Assembly: GCF_001644025.1 (NCBI RefSeq)
Contig: NZ_LUUK01000145.1
Span: forward strand, 1 to 42,254
Length of the DNA: 42,254 nucleotides
Source: Methylomonas koyamae
GTDB lineage: Bacteria > Pseudomonadota > Gammaproteobacteria > Methylococcales > Methylomonadaceae
Direction: 5' to 3'
The translations under genes and the position numbers were made by a program. Below the pieces are notes generated by a model. It had not been told where the DNA came from and ran no database searches. It was given only the letters and a program-made list of their open reading frames with translations. Of the stretch, positions 20,847-28,573 are shown piece after piece (position 1 is the stretch's first letter; each line of letters opens with the position of its first letter).

Positions 20847-21539
20847 ATGACTCTCTCCCAAACCTGCTGGATCAAGGAAAGCGCCTTCGGCATTTGGTTT
20901 TTGAACACCGAAACCTGGCGTAAGCGGGTGTTGCGGGTGGCGATCGCCGATTTGCGGCGTTTGATGCCCGCCGCGCCGGCGGCACCGACGATATTGGACG
21001 TGGGCTGCGGCCGGGGAAATTCGTTTGCGTTGCTGGCGGAGGCGTTCGCGCCCAGCCGCATCGCCGCGATCGAAATCGACGCCGCACTGTTGGCCGATGC
21101 CCAAGGTCAGGCCGGCCGTTGCGCTTGCCCGGTGACGGTCAGCCTCGGCAACGCCGAGCGCCTGCCGTATCCGGACGCCGGCTTCGATATCGTGTTTTGC
21201 CATCAGAGTTTTCATCATATCGTTCGGCACCCGGAGGCGATGCGGGAGTTTTACCGGGTGTTAAAACCCGGCGGTTTGCTGTTATTTGCCGAGTCTTGCA
21301 AGCGTTTCATCCATTCGCTACCGATACGCTTGCTGTTTCGCCACCCGATGGCGGTGCAAAAGACCGCCGACCAATATTTGCGCTTGATTCGCGACACCGG
21401 TTTTCGCGTCGATGCCGAGCGGATTTCGACGCCGTATTTGTGGTGGAGTAGGCCGGATGCCGGTGCGCTGGAATGGTTCGGCTGGTCGCTCCCAACCCGT
21501 CCCGAACCGACGCTGCTGAATCTGGTGGCGGTGAAATAG
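20847..21539 (+). CDS. SAM-dependent methyltransferase at the head of the polyene-type cluster
   Basis: A 230-residue class I methyltransferase (Methyltransf_11 type). The SAM site reads ILDVGCGRGNSFALL, motif II AAIEID and motif IV DIVFCHQSFHH, and REFYRVLKPGGLLLFAES is the usual post-motif block. Methyltransferases occur in aryl polyene loci and in some are thought to methylate the aryl head group or ring, so a tailoring role on the aryl starter is likely here. It is 10 bases before the first ketosynthase and appears to start the operon. Substrate cannot be read from sequence. Confidence 0.82.
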   Translation: MTLSQTCWIKESAFGIWFLNTETWRKRVLRVAIADLRRLMPAAPAAPTILDVGCGRGNSFALLAEAFAPSRIAAIEIDAALLADAQGQAGRCACPVTVSLGNAERLPYPDAGFDIVFCHQSFHHIVRHPEAMREFYRVLKPGGLLLFAESCKRFIHSLPIRLLFRHPMAVQKTADQYLRLIRDTGFRVDAERISTPYLWWSRPDAGALEWFGWSLPTRPEPTLLNLVAVK

Positions 21540-21549
21540 TGCTGGGCCG

Positions 21550-22731
21550 ATGAGGTTTTACTTCAACGATGCGGCACTGCTGTGCGCGCTGGGCCACCAG
21601 CGGAGCGAGATACTCGGGGCGTTGCAGCGAGGCGACCGCTCCGGCTTGGTGGCCAGCGACGAGTTCACGCCGGGCCGGCCGCTGTATCTGGGCCGGGTCG
21701 GGGCCGAATTGCCCGAATTGCCGGACGCTTGGGCCGCGTATCGCTGCCGCAACAATCGGCTGCTGTTGGCGGCCGCGCGCCAGCTCGAAACCACGTTGTT
21801 CGAAATGACCGCGCGTTACGGTGCCGACCGGATCGGTGTCGTTCTGGGCACCAGCACGTCCGGCGTGCGCAACAGCGAACTGGCTTTGCAAGCGCTGGCC
21901 GAGACCGGCGCGATTCCGGCCGGTTTCCATTACAAGCAACAGCAAATGGGGGCCGGCGCCGATTTCTTGGCGGGCTATTTGGGCTTGGGCGGGCCGCATT
22001 ACACGGTATCGACCGCCTGTTCTTCGAGCGGCAAGGCGATATTGTCGGCCCGGCGCTTACTAGATCTGGACTTGTGCGACGCGGTGCTGGTCGGTGGGGC
22101 CGATAGCCTGTGCGGTTTGACGGTCAACGGCTTCGCGGCGCTGGAATCGGTCAGCAAGGGATTGTGCCGGCCGTTTGGCGCTGGGCGCGACGGTATCAAT
22201 TTGGGCGAAGCGGCCGCGCTATTCGTGATGAGCCGGGTGCCGGGGCCGGTGGCCCTGCTCGGCGCGGCTGCGACCAGCGACGCCCATCATTTTTCCGCGC
22301 CCGACCCGGCCGGCGTCGCGGTCGCCGCCGCGATGCGGCAGGCGCTGGAGCAAGCTCGCCTAGATACGGCGCAAGTCGATTACGTCAACCTGCACGGTAC
22401 CGCGACCCCGTTGAACGACGCGATGGAAAGCCGGGCCGTGCATGAAGTGTTCGGCGGTCGAGTGCCGGTCGGCTCCAGTAAGGGCATGACCGGTCATACG
22501 CTAGGCACGGCGGCGGCGCTGGAATTGGGATTTTGTTGGTTGTTGCTGACCGATGCCAACCCGGCCGGCGCACTGATTCCCAACGTCAACGACGCCGACG
22601 ATGATCCGGCCTTGCCCCAGCTGAACTGGGTACGGCCCGGGCAAACGCTGGGCCGGCCGGTGGCGGTGTGCCAGAGCAATTCGTTTGCGTTCGGGGGCAG
22701 CAACGTCTCGATAGTCGTGGCGCGGGCATGA
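21550..22731 (+). CDS. beta-ketoacyl-ACP synthase, first of the polyene-type cluster (ApeO-like)
   Basis: A 393-residue condensing enzyme with a full triad: Cys157 in STACSSSGK, His282 in NLHGTATPLND and His316 in MTGHTLGTAA. The C-terminal SFAFGGSNVSIVVARA is typical. In aryl polyene systems a ketosynthase of this kind pairs with a short chain-length-factor-like partner to extend the chain by C2 units; the partner here would be the protein at 26087. The order ketosynthase, dehydratase, ketoreductase, ketosynthase matches, as I recall it, ApeO-P-Q-R. Its stop overlaps the next ATG by four bases. Confidence 0.88.
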   Translation: MRFYFNDAALLCALGHQRSEILGALQRGDRSGLVASDEFTPGRPLYLGRVGAELPELPDAWAAYRCRNNRLLLAAARQLETTLFEMTARYGADRIGVVLGTSTSGVRNSELALQALAETGAIPAGFHYKQQQMGAGADFLAGYLGLGGPHYTVSTACSSSGKAILSARRLLDLDLCDAVLVGGADSLCGLTVNGFAALESVSKGLCRPFGAGRDGINLGEAAALFVMSRVPGPVALLGAAATSDAHHFSAPDPAGVAVAAAMRQALEQARLDTAQVDYVNLHGTATPLNDAMESRAVHEVFGGRVPVGSSKGMTGHTLGTAAALELGFCWLLLTDANPAGALIPNVNDADDDPALPQLNWVRPGQTLGRPVAVCQSNSFAFGGSNVSIVVARA

Positions 22732-23162
22732 TCGGGTTCGATACGCCGATCGCCGAGCTGTTGCCGCATACCGGCGCGATGGTGCTGTTGGACCGGCTGT
22801 TGCATTTCGACGAGGCCGGAGTTACCGCCGAGTTAACGGTGCGCGGCGACGGCTTGTTGTTCGGCGACGCCGAGAGGGTACCGGCCTGGGCCGGTATCGA
22901 ATACATGGCGCAAACCATCGGCGTTTATGCCGGACTGAAAGCCAAGCAGGCCGGCGAGCCGATCCGGCTGGGCTTTTTGCTGGGTACCCGGCGCTATCTC
23001 GGCAATGTCGATTATCTGCCGGTCGGCGCTCGTCTGACGGTCGAAGCCGCGAAAATTCTGCAAGAAGGTCAATTGGGAGTTTTCGAATGCCGGATTCGCG
23101 GCGACAATATCGACATTTCCGCCACCCTCAACGTTTTCCAACCTGACGATTTGCATGAATGA
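22728..23162 (+). CDS. 3-hydroxyacyl-ACP dehydratase, hotdog type (ApeP-like)
   Basis: A 144-residue hotdog protein. The motif LLPHTGAMVLLDRLL and the following WAGIEYMAQTIGVYAGL are those of the small COG4706-type dehydratases found in aryl polyene and related loci; the PHxxxM and E-containing helix supply the expected His and acidic residues. It should remove water from 3-hydroxyacyl-ACP to form each double bond of the polyene. The ATG overlaps the ketosynthase stop, and its own end overlaps the ketoreductase start by eight bases. Confidence 0.85.
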   Translation: MIGFDTPIAELLPHTGAMVLLDRLLHFDEAGVTAELTVRGDGLLFGDAERVPAWAGIEYMAQTIGVYAGLKAKQAGEPIRLGFLLGTRRYLGNVDYLPVGARLTVEAAKILQEGQLGVFECRIRGDNIDISATLNVFQPDDLHE

Positions 23163-23880
23163 TACCGTGTTAGTGACCGGCTCCAGTCGGGGCATAGGCC
23201 GCGCTATTGCCCTTTACTTGGCCGGTCTGGGTTACGATTTGGTCCTGCATTGCCGCGGCCGACGCCACGACGCCGAAGTCGTGGCGGCCCAGATTGCCGA
23301 ACTCGGCCGGCAGTCCCGCATCCTGCAATTCGACGTCGCCGACCGGGCTGAATGCGCGGCGGTATTGAACGCCGACATCGATAGTCACGGCGCCTATTAC
23401 GGCGTGGTTTGCAACGCCGGCATCGCCGCCGATAACGCTTTTCCGGCCCTGACCGGCGAGGAATGGGACAGCGTCATCCACACCAATCTCGACGCCTTTT
23501 ACAACGTCTTGCAACCGCTGGTGATGCCGATGGTCCGGCGCCGTAAACCCGGCCGCATCGTCACGCTGTCGTCGGTGTCCGGCCTGATGGGCAATCGCGG
23601 CCAGGTCAATTACAGCGCCGCCAAGGCCGGCATCATCGGCGCGACCAAAGCCTTGGCGCTGGAGTTGGCCAAGCGCGAGATTACCGTCAATTGCGTGGCG
23701 CCGGGTCTGATCGCCACCGACATGCTGGACGAACTGCCGCTGGACGAAATCAAGGGCTTGATTCCGGCCCGCCGGGTCGGTCGTCCGGAGGAAGTCGCGG
23801 CGACGGTCGCGTTTTTATTGTCCAAGGATGCGGCTTACATCACTCGGCAAGTGATTTCGGTCAACGGAGGCCTGTGTTGA
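23155..23880 (+). CDS. 3-oxoacyl-ACP reductase, FabG-like (ApeQ-like)
   Basis: A 241-residue short-chain dehydrogenase. The NADPH site is TGSSRGIGRAIAL, NAGIAADN follows, and the catalytic Ser and Tyr-x-x-x-Lys lie in SSVSGLMGNRGQVNYSAAKAG. The tail AAYITRQVISVNGGLC is that of FabG proteins. It would reduce the 3-oxo group after each condensation. Because no enoyl reductase is encoded in the cluster, products should keep their double bonds, which is the hallmark of aryl polyene synthesis. Confidence 0.9.
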   Translation: MNDTVLVTGSSRGIGRAIALYLAGLGYDLVLHCRGRRHDAEVVAAQIAELGRQSRILQFDVADRAECAAVLNADIDSHGAYYGVVCNAGIAADNAFPALTGEEWDSVIHTNLDAFYNVLQPLVMPMVRRRKPGRIVTLSSVSGLMGNRGQVNYSAAKAGIIGATKALALELAKREITVNCVAPGLIATDMLDELPLDEIKGLIPARRVGRPEEVAATVAFLLSKDAAYITRQVISVNGGLC

Positions 23881-25100
23881 AACGCGTTGTGGTGACCGGC
23901 ATGGCCGGACTATCGCCGATCGGTAACGATTGGGAAACCATCGCCGAACATTTGCAGGCTGATCGCACCGGCATTCGGACCATGCCGGAGTGGGATATTT
24001 ATAAAGGACTGAACACCCGCCTGGCCGGGCCGGTCGAGTTCGAGCGGCCGGCGCACTATACCCGTAAGCAAACCCGGTCGATGGGCCGAGTGGCCTTGAT
24101 GGCGACGCTTGCCACCGAATGGGCGTTGAAGGACGCCGGCTTGTTGTTTCACCCCTGTCTGGACAGCGGTCAAACCGGCATCGCCTACGGCAGTTGCGCC
24201 GGCAGTTACGATGCGATCGCCGATTTCGGCAACATGCTGCTCAACCGCGCCACCGATGGCCTGAATGCCACCTCCTATATCCGAATGATGGCGCACACCG
24301 CGCCGGTCAATATCGGCCTGTATTTTGGGATCAACGGCCGGGTTTACACCACCTCCAGTGCCTGTACCTCGGGCAGTCAGGGCATAGGCTATGCCTACGA
24401 GGCGATCAAATTCGGCCGGCAGCAAGTGATGGTGGCCGGCGGCGCCGACGAGCTGTCGGCTTCCGAAGCGGCCGTGTTCGATACCTTGTTCGCGACCAGC
24501 TTGCGCAACGACCATCCCGAGCAAACGCCGCGCCCCTTCGACCGCGACCGCGACGGCCTGGTGATAGGCGAGGGGGCCGGCACCTTCATCCTGGAAGATC
24601 TGGAACACGCTCAAGCGCGCGGCGCGCGAATTTACGCGGAAGTCGTCGGCTACGGCACCAATTCCGACGGTCTGCATGTGACCCAACCGGACAGCGCCAG
24701 CATGCAAACCACGATGCGGCTGGCGCTGAGCGACGCAGGGTTGGAGCCGGCGGCGATCGGCTATGTCAGCGCCCACGGCACCGCCACCGAATACGGCGAC
24801 ATCGCCGAGAGTCACGCCACCCGCGCGGTGTTCGGCGCGCGGATGCCGGTCAGTGCCTTAAAGAGCTTTACCGGACATACCTTGGGTGCCTGCGGCGTGT
24901 TGGAAGCCTGGGCCGCGATCATGATGATGCGCGAGGGTTGGTTTCACGCTACCGCCAATCTGGAAAGCGTCGATCCGGCTTGCGCCGAACTCGACTATAT
25001 TCAGGGCAGTATTCGCTTGTTGACTTGCGAGTACGTGATGAGCAACAACTTTGCGTTTGGCGGCATCAATACCTCGCTGATTTTCAAACGCTGGTCTTAA
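23874..25100 (+). CDS. beta-ketoacyl-ACP synthase, second of the polyene-type cluster (ApeR-like)
   Basis: A 408-residue FabF-like enzyme, counted from the GTG at 23874. Its triad is also complete: Cys164 in SSACTSGSQG, His301 in SAHGTATEYGD and His335 in SFTGHTLGACG. It is therefore a working condensing enzyme and not a cysteine-less chain-length factor. A GTG at 23874 and a TTG at 23877 (which overlaps the ketoreductase stop) are both possible; GGAGG lies just upstream and its spacing slightly favours the TTG. The enzyme may start the chain from the aryl-primed carrier or take part in elongation; which is not decidable from sequence. Confidence 0.87.
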   Translation: MLKRVVVTGMAGLSPIGNDWETIAEHLQADRTGIRTMPEWDIYKGLNTRLAGPVEFERPAHYTRKQTRSMGRVALMATLATEWALKDAGLLFHPCLDSGQTGIAYGSCAGSYDAIADFGNMLLNRATDGLNATSYIRMMAHTAPVNIGLYFGINGRVYTTSSACTSGSQGIGYAYEAIKFGRQQVMVAGGADELSASEAAVFDTLFATSLRNDHPEQTPRPFDRDRDGLVIGEGAGTFILEDLEHAQARGARIYAEVVGYGTNSDGLHVTQPDSASMQTTMRLALSDAGLEPAAIGYVSAHGTATEYGDIAESHATRAVFGARMPVSALKSFTGHTLGACGVLEAWAAIMMMREGWFHATANLESVDPACAELDYIQGSIRLLTCEYVMSNNFAFGGINTSLIFKRWS

Positions 25101-25117
25101 CTTTAATAGGAGACGAC

Positions 25118-25477
25118 ATGAAACGATTAATCCTGTGGTTCGCGGCCCTGATGATATTGGCCGGCTGTTCGACGACCGGTCACTTCAAAGTGCCGGATGG
25201 CTCGCAACTGTATTTGTACAAACGTCCGGAGCCGGTGCAAATCAGTGCGAACGGCGAAGTTACCACCAAACCGTATTTCTGGACCGCGGCTGGCATGCCG
25301 CCCGGCGGCGGCATACCGTACAAATTGGAGAAAAACGGCAAGGTGCTGAAGGAAGGTAAACTCCGCGCCAAGTTCCGGGTGGTTTCGATCTTTTGGCCGC
25401 CGTTCGCGATCATTTATTGGCCTATCGGCTTGAACCCTGACATCACTTACGACTTGATCAACGACAAGCAGGAGTGA
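25118..25477 (+). CDS. small lipoprotein of unknown function
   Basis: A 119-residue protein with a clear lipoprotein signal: KRLILWFAALMILAGC places Cys17 at the lipobox. The mature part is beta-rich (GSQLYLYKRPEPVQI, PYKLEKNGKVLKEGKL) and has an aromatic-proline segment (IFWPPFAIIYWPIGLNP) that may touch the membrane. Ribosome site AATAGGAGAC is good. I do not recognise a family. Aryl polyene loci often contain a lipoprotein gene, which as I recall belongs to the longer DUF3261 family, so this may be a functional stand-in acting at the outer membrane, but that is only inferred from location. Confidence 0.75.
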   Translation: MKRLILWFAALMILAGCSTTGHFKVPDGSQLYLYKRPEPVQISANGEVTTKPYFWTAAGMPPGGGIPYKLEKNGKVLKEGKLRAKFRVVSIFWPPFAIIYWPIGLNPDITYDLINDKQE

Positions 25478-25514
25478 CCGCGGTGCGCCCGATCGGAACC
25501 GAACGGGGGCGGAG

Positions 25515-26078
25515 ATGACCGAAGTCCGCACTCTCGCCACTGCCCGCTTGATACTGCGGCAGTGGCGGGACGCCGACCGGCCGACGTTCGCAGCGATCAA
25601 TGCCGATGCCCGCGTGATGGCGCATCTGCCGCAAGCCCTGGACCGGGCCGCCAGCGATGCGTTGGCCGAGCGTTTGCAAGCCTTGATCGCCGAGCATGGT
25701 TGGGGATTCTGGGCGGTGGAATTGACCGGCTCCGGCGAGTTCATCGGCTACGTGGGATTGCACGAACCCGCCACCCGCCACGACTTCGCGCCTTGCGTCG
25801 AAGTCGGCTGGCGCCTGGCCTACCGCCATTGGCGGCAGGGCTACGCCAGCGAGGCGGCGCGGGCCGCGTTGGCTTTTGGATTCGAAATCCTGAGTCTGCC
25901 GGAAATCGTCTCGTTCACCGCACTGGGGAACGCTCGCTCGGAAGCGGTGATGCGGCGCTTGGGCATGCGCCGCGACCGCGAATTCGATCACCCGCTGCTG
26001 CCGGCAAACAGCCCGTTGCGGCGGCATGTTTTGTACCGATTGGCCGACACGGAGTGGCGGCGGCGTTCGGCGGTTTAA
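25515..26078 (+). CDS. GNAT N-acetyltransferase, RimJ/RimL type
   Basis: A 187-residue acetyltransferase. It opens with LATARLILRQWRDADRPTF, the usual start of the RimJ/RimL-like group, and the acetyl-CoA pocket appears as GWRLAYRHWRQGYASEAARAAL, followed by SLPEIVSFTALGNARSEAVMRRLGM. Proteins of this type acetylate amino groups of proteins, peptides or small molecules. It stands between the lipoprotein and the short ketosynthase-like gene, with small gaps on both sides and on the same strand. A GNAT enzyme is not a standard member of aryl polyene clusters that I know of, so it is either a passenger or an added tailoring step. Confidence 0.85.
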   Translation: MTEVRTLATARLILRQWRDADRPTFAAINADARVMAHLPQALDRAASDALAERLQALIAEHGWGFWAVELTGSGEFIGYVGLHEPATRHDFAPCVEVGWRLAYRHWRQGYASEAARAALAFGFEILSLPEIVSFTALGNARSEAVMRRLGMRRDREFDHPLLPANSPLRRHVLYRLADTEWRRRSAV

Positions 26079-26086
26079 GCGAAGCC

Positions 26087-26755
26087 ATGGCACTCGATTT
26101 TACGATTCGCGGCTGGCACGCGGATTTAAACCCGGCCGACGGCCCGGCACCGCGCCAGGTTCCGAAAAGTTTGTTACGACGCTTGAGCCCGCTGGCCCAC
26201 CGCGCGTTTCGGGCGATCGACGGCTGCATCGCACCGGGCGAAGCCTTGCCGGCGGTATTCAGCTCCAGCCACGGCCAAATTGCCGATTCGCTGGCCTTGC
26301 TGCAAACCCTGCAAGCCGGCGAGGACTTGTCGCCGGCCGGATTTAGCTTGTCGGTACACAATGCCATCGCCGGCCTGTATTCGATGGTTTACGCCCACCG
26401 GCTGGAAACAGTGGCTCTGGCGCCCGGCGTGGGCGGCGTGGGCCCGGGCTTTATCGAAGCCTTGGGGCTGCTCGGCGAAGGCAATCAAGAAGTCTTGCTG
26501 GTGTTTTACGACGAAGCGCTGCCGGACTTTTATCCGGCTACCGGCTATCGGTTGTCGGCGCCCGGCGCGGCCTTGGCCCTGCGTTTGGCGCTCGGCGGGG
26601 CAGGCCTGGTCTGCCGTTTCGAACCGCTGGCCGCGCCGCGCGGCGACGGCGAGCAGCCGCTGCAATTGCCGGCCTTGGTCGAATTTCTTTTCGATACCCG
26701 CGCCGAACTGCGTTTGGGCAACAACGGCCAGGGCTGGTTATGGCAAAAGCGCTGA
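26087..26755 (+). CDS. short ketosynthase-like protein, chain-length-factor type (ApeC-like)
   Basis: A 222-residue protein corresponding to the N-terminal half of a ketosynthase (Ketoacyl-synt_2 type). FSSSHGQIADSLALLQTLQAG and SLSVHNAIAGLYSMV correspond to conserved parts of the fold, and the place where the catalytic Cys would stand reads as part of SVHNAIAG, with no Cys. It is therefore not a condensing enzyme on its own. In aryl polyene systems the equivalent protein pairs with a full ketosynthase and sets chain length; this is known from studied loci and inferred here. Its end overlaps the next gene by 16 bases. Confidence 0.82.
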   Translation: MALDFTIRGWHADLNPADGPAPRQVPKSLLRRLSPLAHRAFRAIDGCIAPGEALPAVFSSSHGQIADSLALLQTLQAGEDLSPAGFSLSVHNAIAGLYSMVYAHRLETVALAPGVGGVGPGFIEALGLLGEGNQEVLLVFYDEALPDFYPATGYRLSAPGAALALRLALGGAGLVCRFEPLAAPRGDGEQPLQLPALVEFLFDTRAELRLGNNGQGWLWQKR

Positions 26756-27534
26756 TTCGCAGCTTGGACTACGCTTGGCGGCTGTTCGCCACCGCGCTGA
26801 GTTTCGCGGTGTTCGGCGTCGGCGGCATGCTGTTGTGGTGGCTGGTGTTGCCGATCTTGGCGTTGCGGCCCGGTTTGCCGGCCGCCAAGCAACGCCGCGC
26901 CCAATACGCGGTGCATCTGAGCTTTTACGCCTTCATCGGTCTGATGCATCGGCTGGGCGTGATGACTTACCGGATCGACGGCTTGGAGAAATTTAACCGG
27001 CCCGGCCAGTTGATCGTCGCCAATCACCCGACGCTGGTCGACGTGGTATTTCTGCTGAGCCGCATTCAACACGCCAGTTGCATTGTCAAGGCCAGTCTAT
27101 GGCGCAATCCGGCGATGCGCGGACCGATATTGCACGCCGGCTACATCAGCAACGCCGATTCGCAAGCGATGTTGGACGCCTGCGCCGAACGTCTGCGCGA
27201 AGGCGGCTGTCTGATCGTGTTTCCGGAAGGCACTCGTTCGGTACCGGGCCGAGCCTACCGGTTTCAGCGCGGCGCGGCGGCGCTGGCCTTGCAGGCCAAC
27301 TGCCTCGTCACGCCGGTGGTGCTGCGCTGCCGTCCCAGCACGCTGACCAAGGCCGAGCCGTGGTATCGCATCCCGGCGCGGCGCTTTGCGCTTACAATGC
27401 AGGTCGGCGACGCCATCGATATCGACGCCTTTCGAGCGATCGAGCCGCGTTCGATCGCGGTGCGGCGGCTGACCGAAACCTTGCAAGACTACTTTAGCGA
27501 ACGACGAATGAACGATGAACACGATGGAAACTGA
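26740..27534 (+). CDS. PlsC-like 1-acyl-glycerophosphate acyltransferase (ApeD-like)
   Basis: A 264-residue membrane acyltransferase. One or two membrane helices lie at residues about 12-45 (FAVFGVGGMLLWWLVLPIL). The catalytic HX4D is NHPTLVD and the substrate-binding block is FPEGTRSVPG, with RFQRGAAALA after it. The family transfers acyl groups from ACP or CoA to lysophosphatidic acid. In this cluster it may attach the polyene acyl chain, or a partner fatty acid, to a lipid carrier. It overlaps the gene before it by 16 bases and the ACP gene after it by 20 bases. Confidence 0.87.
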   Translation: MAKALIRSLDYAWRLFATALSFAVFGVGGMLLWWLVLPILALRPGLPAAKQRRAQYAVHLSFYAFIGLMHRLGVMTYRIDGLEKFNRPGQLIVANHPTLVDVVFLLSRIQHASCIVKASLWRNPAMRGPILHAGYISNADSQAMLDACAERLREGGCLIVFPEGTRSVPGRAYRFQRGAAALALQANCLVTPVVLRCRPSTLTKAEPWYRIPARRFALTMQVGDAIDIDAFRAIEPRSIAVRRLTETLQDYFSERRMNDEHDGN

Positions 27535-27778
27535 ATTAAAACGCCTGATTATCGACACGCTGGCCTTGGAGGATGTCGATGTCGCCGACATCGACAGCGA
27601 TGCTGCGTTGTTCGACGGCGGCCTGGGGCTGGACTCGATCGATGCGCTGGAACTGGGCGTGGCGATCCGCAAGCGCTACGGGGTCAAGATCGATGCCGAG
27701 CAGCACGACGTCGCGGCGATATTTGCGTCGGTGGCGTCGCTGGCGCGCTTTTTGGCGACCGCCGGGAGCGCGGTATGA
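27515..27778 (+). CDS. acyl carrier protein 1 of the polyene-type cluster (ApeE-like)
   Basis: An 87-residue carrier protein with the phosphopantetheine site at Ser41 in GLGLDSIDALELGVAI. A second ATG at 27524 is also possible; the first is used because both lie within the end of the acyltransferase gene. DSI in place of DSL, and low similarity to AcpP at 10686, mark it as a specialised carrier. It is followed by a second carrier gene with a four-base overlap. Two carriers are standard in aryl polyene loci; one may take the aryl starter and the other the extended chain, but which does what is not visible. Confidence 0.9.
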   Translation: MNTMETELKRLIIDTLALEDVDVADIDSDAALFDGGLGLDSIDALELGVAIRKRYGVKIDAEQHDVAAIFASVASLARFLATAGSAV

Positions 27779-28026
27779 TGCAAACCCGCGAAGACATCTT
27801 GGCGGCGATCCGCGACATCATGGTCGAAATGTTCGAAATCGACGCGGCGGCCATCGTTCCGGAAGCCAAACTCTACGAAGATCTGGATTTCGACAGCATA
27901 GACGCGGTGGACATGATCGTGCGTCTGAAGGAAGTTACCGGCAAGATGGTCAAACCGGAAGACTTCAAAACCGCTCGCAGCATTGGCGACGTGGTCGAGG
28001 CCGTCCATCGTTTGCTGCAAGAGTAG
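27775..28026 (+). CDS. acyl carrier protein 2 of the polyene-type cluster (ApeF-like)
   Basis: An 83-residue carrier protein with Ser41 in LDFDSIDAVDMIVRL as the attachment site. It differs clearly from the carrier just upstream, for example in the long KEVTGKMVKPEDFKTARS segment of helix 3, so the two are unlikely to be recent duplicates. The ATG overlaps the previous stop and the gene ends one base before the membrane-protein ATG. Confidence 0.9.
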   Translation: MMQTREDILAAIRDIMVEMFEIDAAAIVPEAKLYEDLDFDSIDAVDMIVRLKEVTGKMVKPEDFKTARSIGDVVEAVHRLLQE

Positions 28027-28027
28027 C

Positions 28028-28570
28028 ATGCCGCGCTGGTTCAATGCGGCGGTCGGCCTGTTGATGCTGTTGTATCCGGCGGCGGTGTATTTCGGCCTAC
28101 GCTATCTGGAACCGCGCTGGATCGCGGCGGCGTTGGCCGGATTGCTGGCCGCGCGCCTGGCCTTGGCCGGCCAGCGCTGGATGCGTCAGGCGGCTTGGGC
28201 CGGCTTGGCCTTCGCGGCGTTCGCGGTCTGGAGCAATCAGGTATCGACCCTGCGTTTCTACCCGTTCGCGGTCAACGCCGCGATGCTGGCAATCTTCGGC
28301 GTCAGCCTGCTGCGCCCGCCCAGCCTGATCGAGCGGCTGGCCCGGTTGCAAACCCCGGATTTACCGGCCGCAGGCGTGATTTACACTCGCCGGGTGACCG
28401 TGTTGTGGTGCGGCTTTTTCGTGCTGAACGGCACGGCCGCGCTGGTCACCGCGCTGTATGCCAGCTTCGAGGTGTGGAGCTTGTACAACGGACTGATCGC
28501 CTATCTGTTGATGGGGCTGCTGTTGCTCGGCGAATACGGTGTCCGGCGCCGCGCCGGTTGGCGAGGTTAG
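28028..28570 (+). CDS. six-helix membrane protein, COG4648 type (ApeG-like)
   Basis: A 180-residue integral membrane protein with about six helices (for example VGLLMLLYPAAVYFGL, GFFVLNGTAALVTALYA, GLIAYLLMGLLLLGEYGV). Proteins of this size and layout stand in the same place, between the carrier proteins and the ligase, in aryl polyene loci. The biochemical role is unknown; membrane anchoring of the synthase complex is one idea. The start ATG lies one base after the carrier stop. Confidence 0.8.
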   Translation: MPRWFNAAVGLLMLLYPAAVYFGLRYLEPRWIAAALAGLLAARLALAGQRWMRQAAWAGLAFAAFAVWSNQVSTLRFYPFAVNAAMLAIFGVSLLRPPSLIERLARLQTPDLPAAGVIYTRRVTVLWCGFFVLNGTAALVTALYASFEVWSLYNGLIAYLLMGLLLLGEYGVRRRAGWRG

Positions 28571-28573
28571 CGC

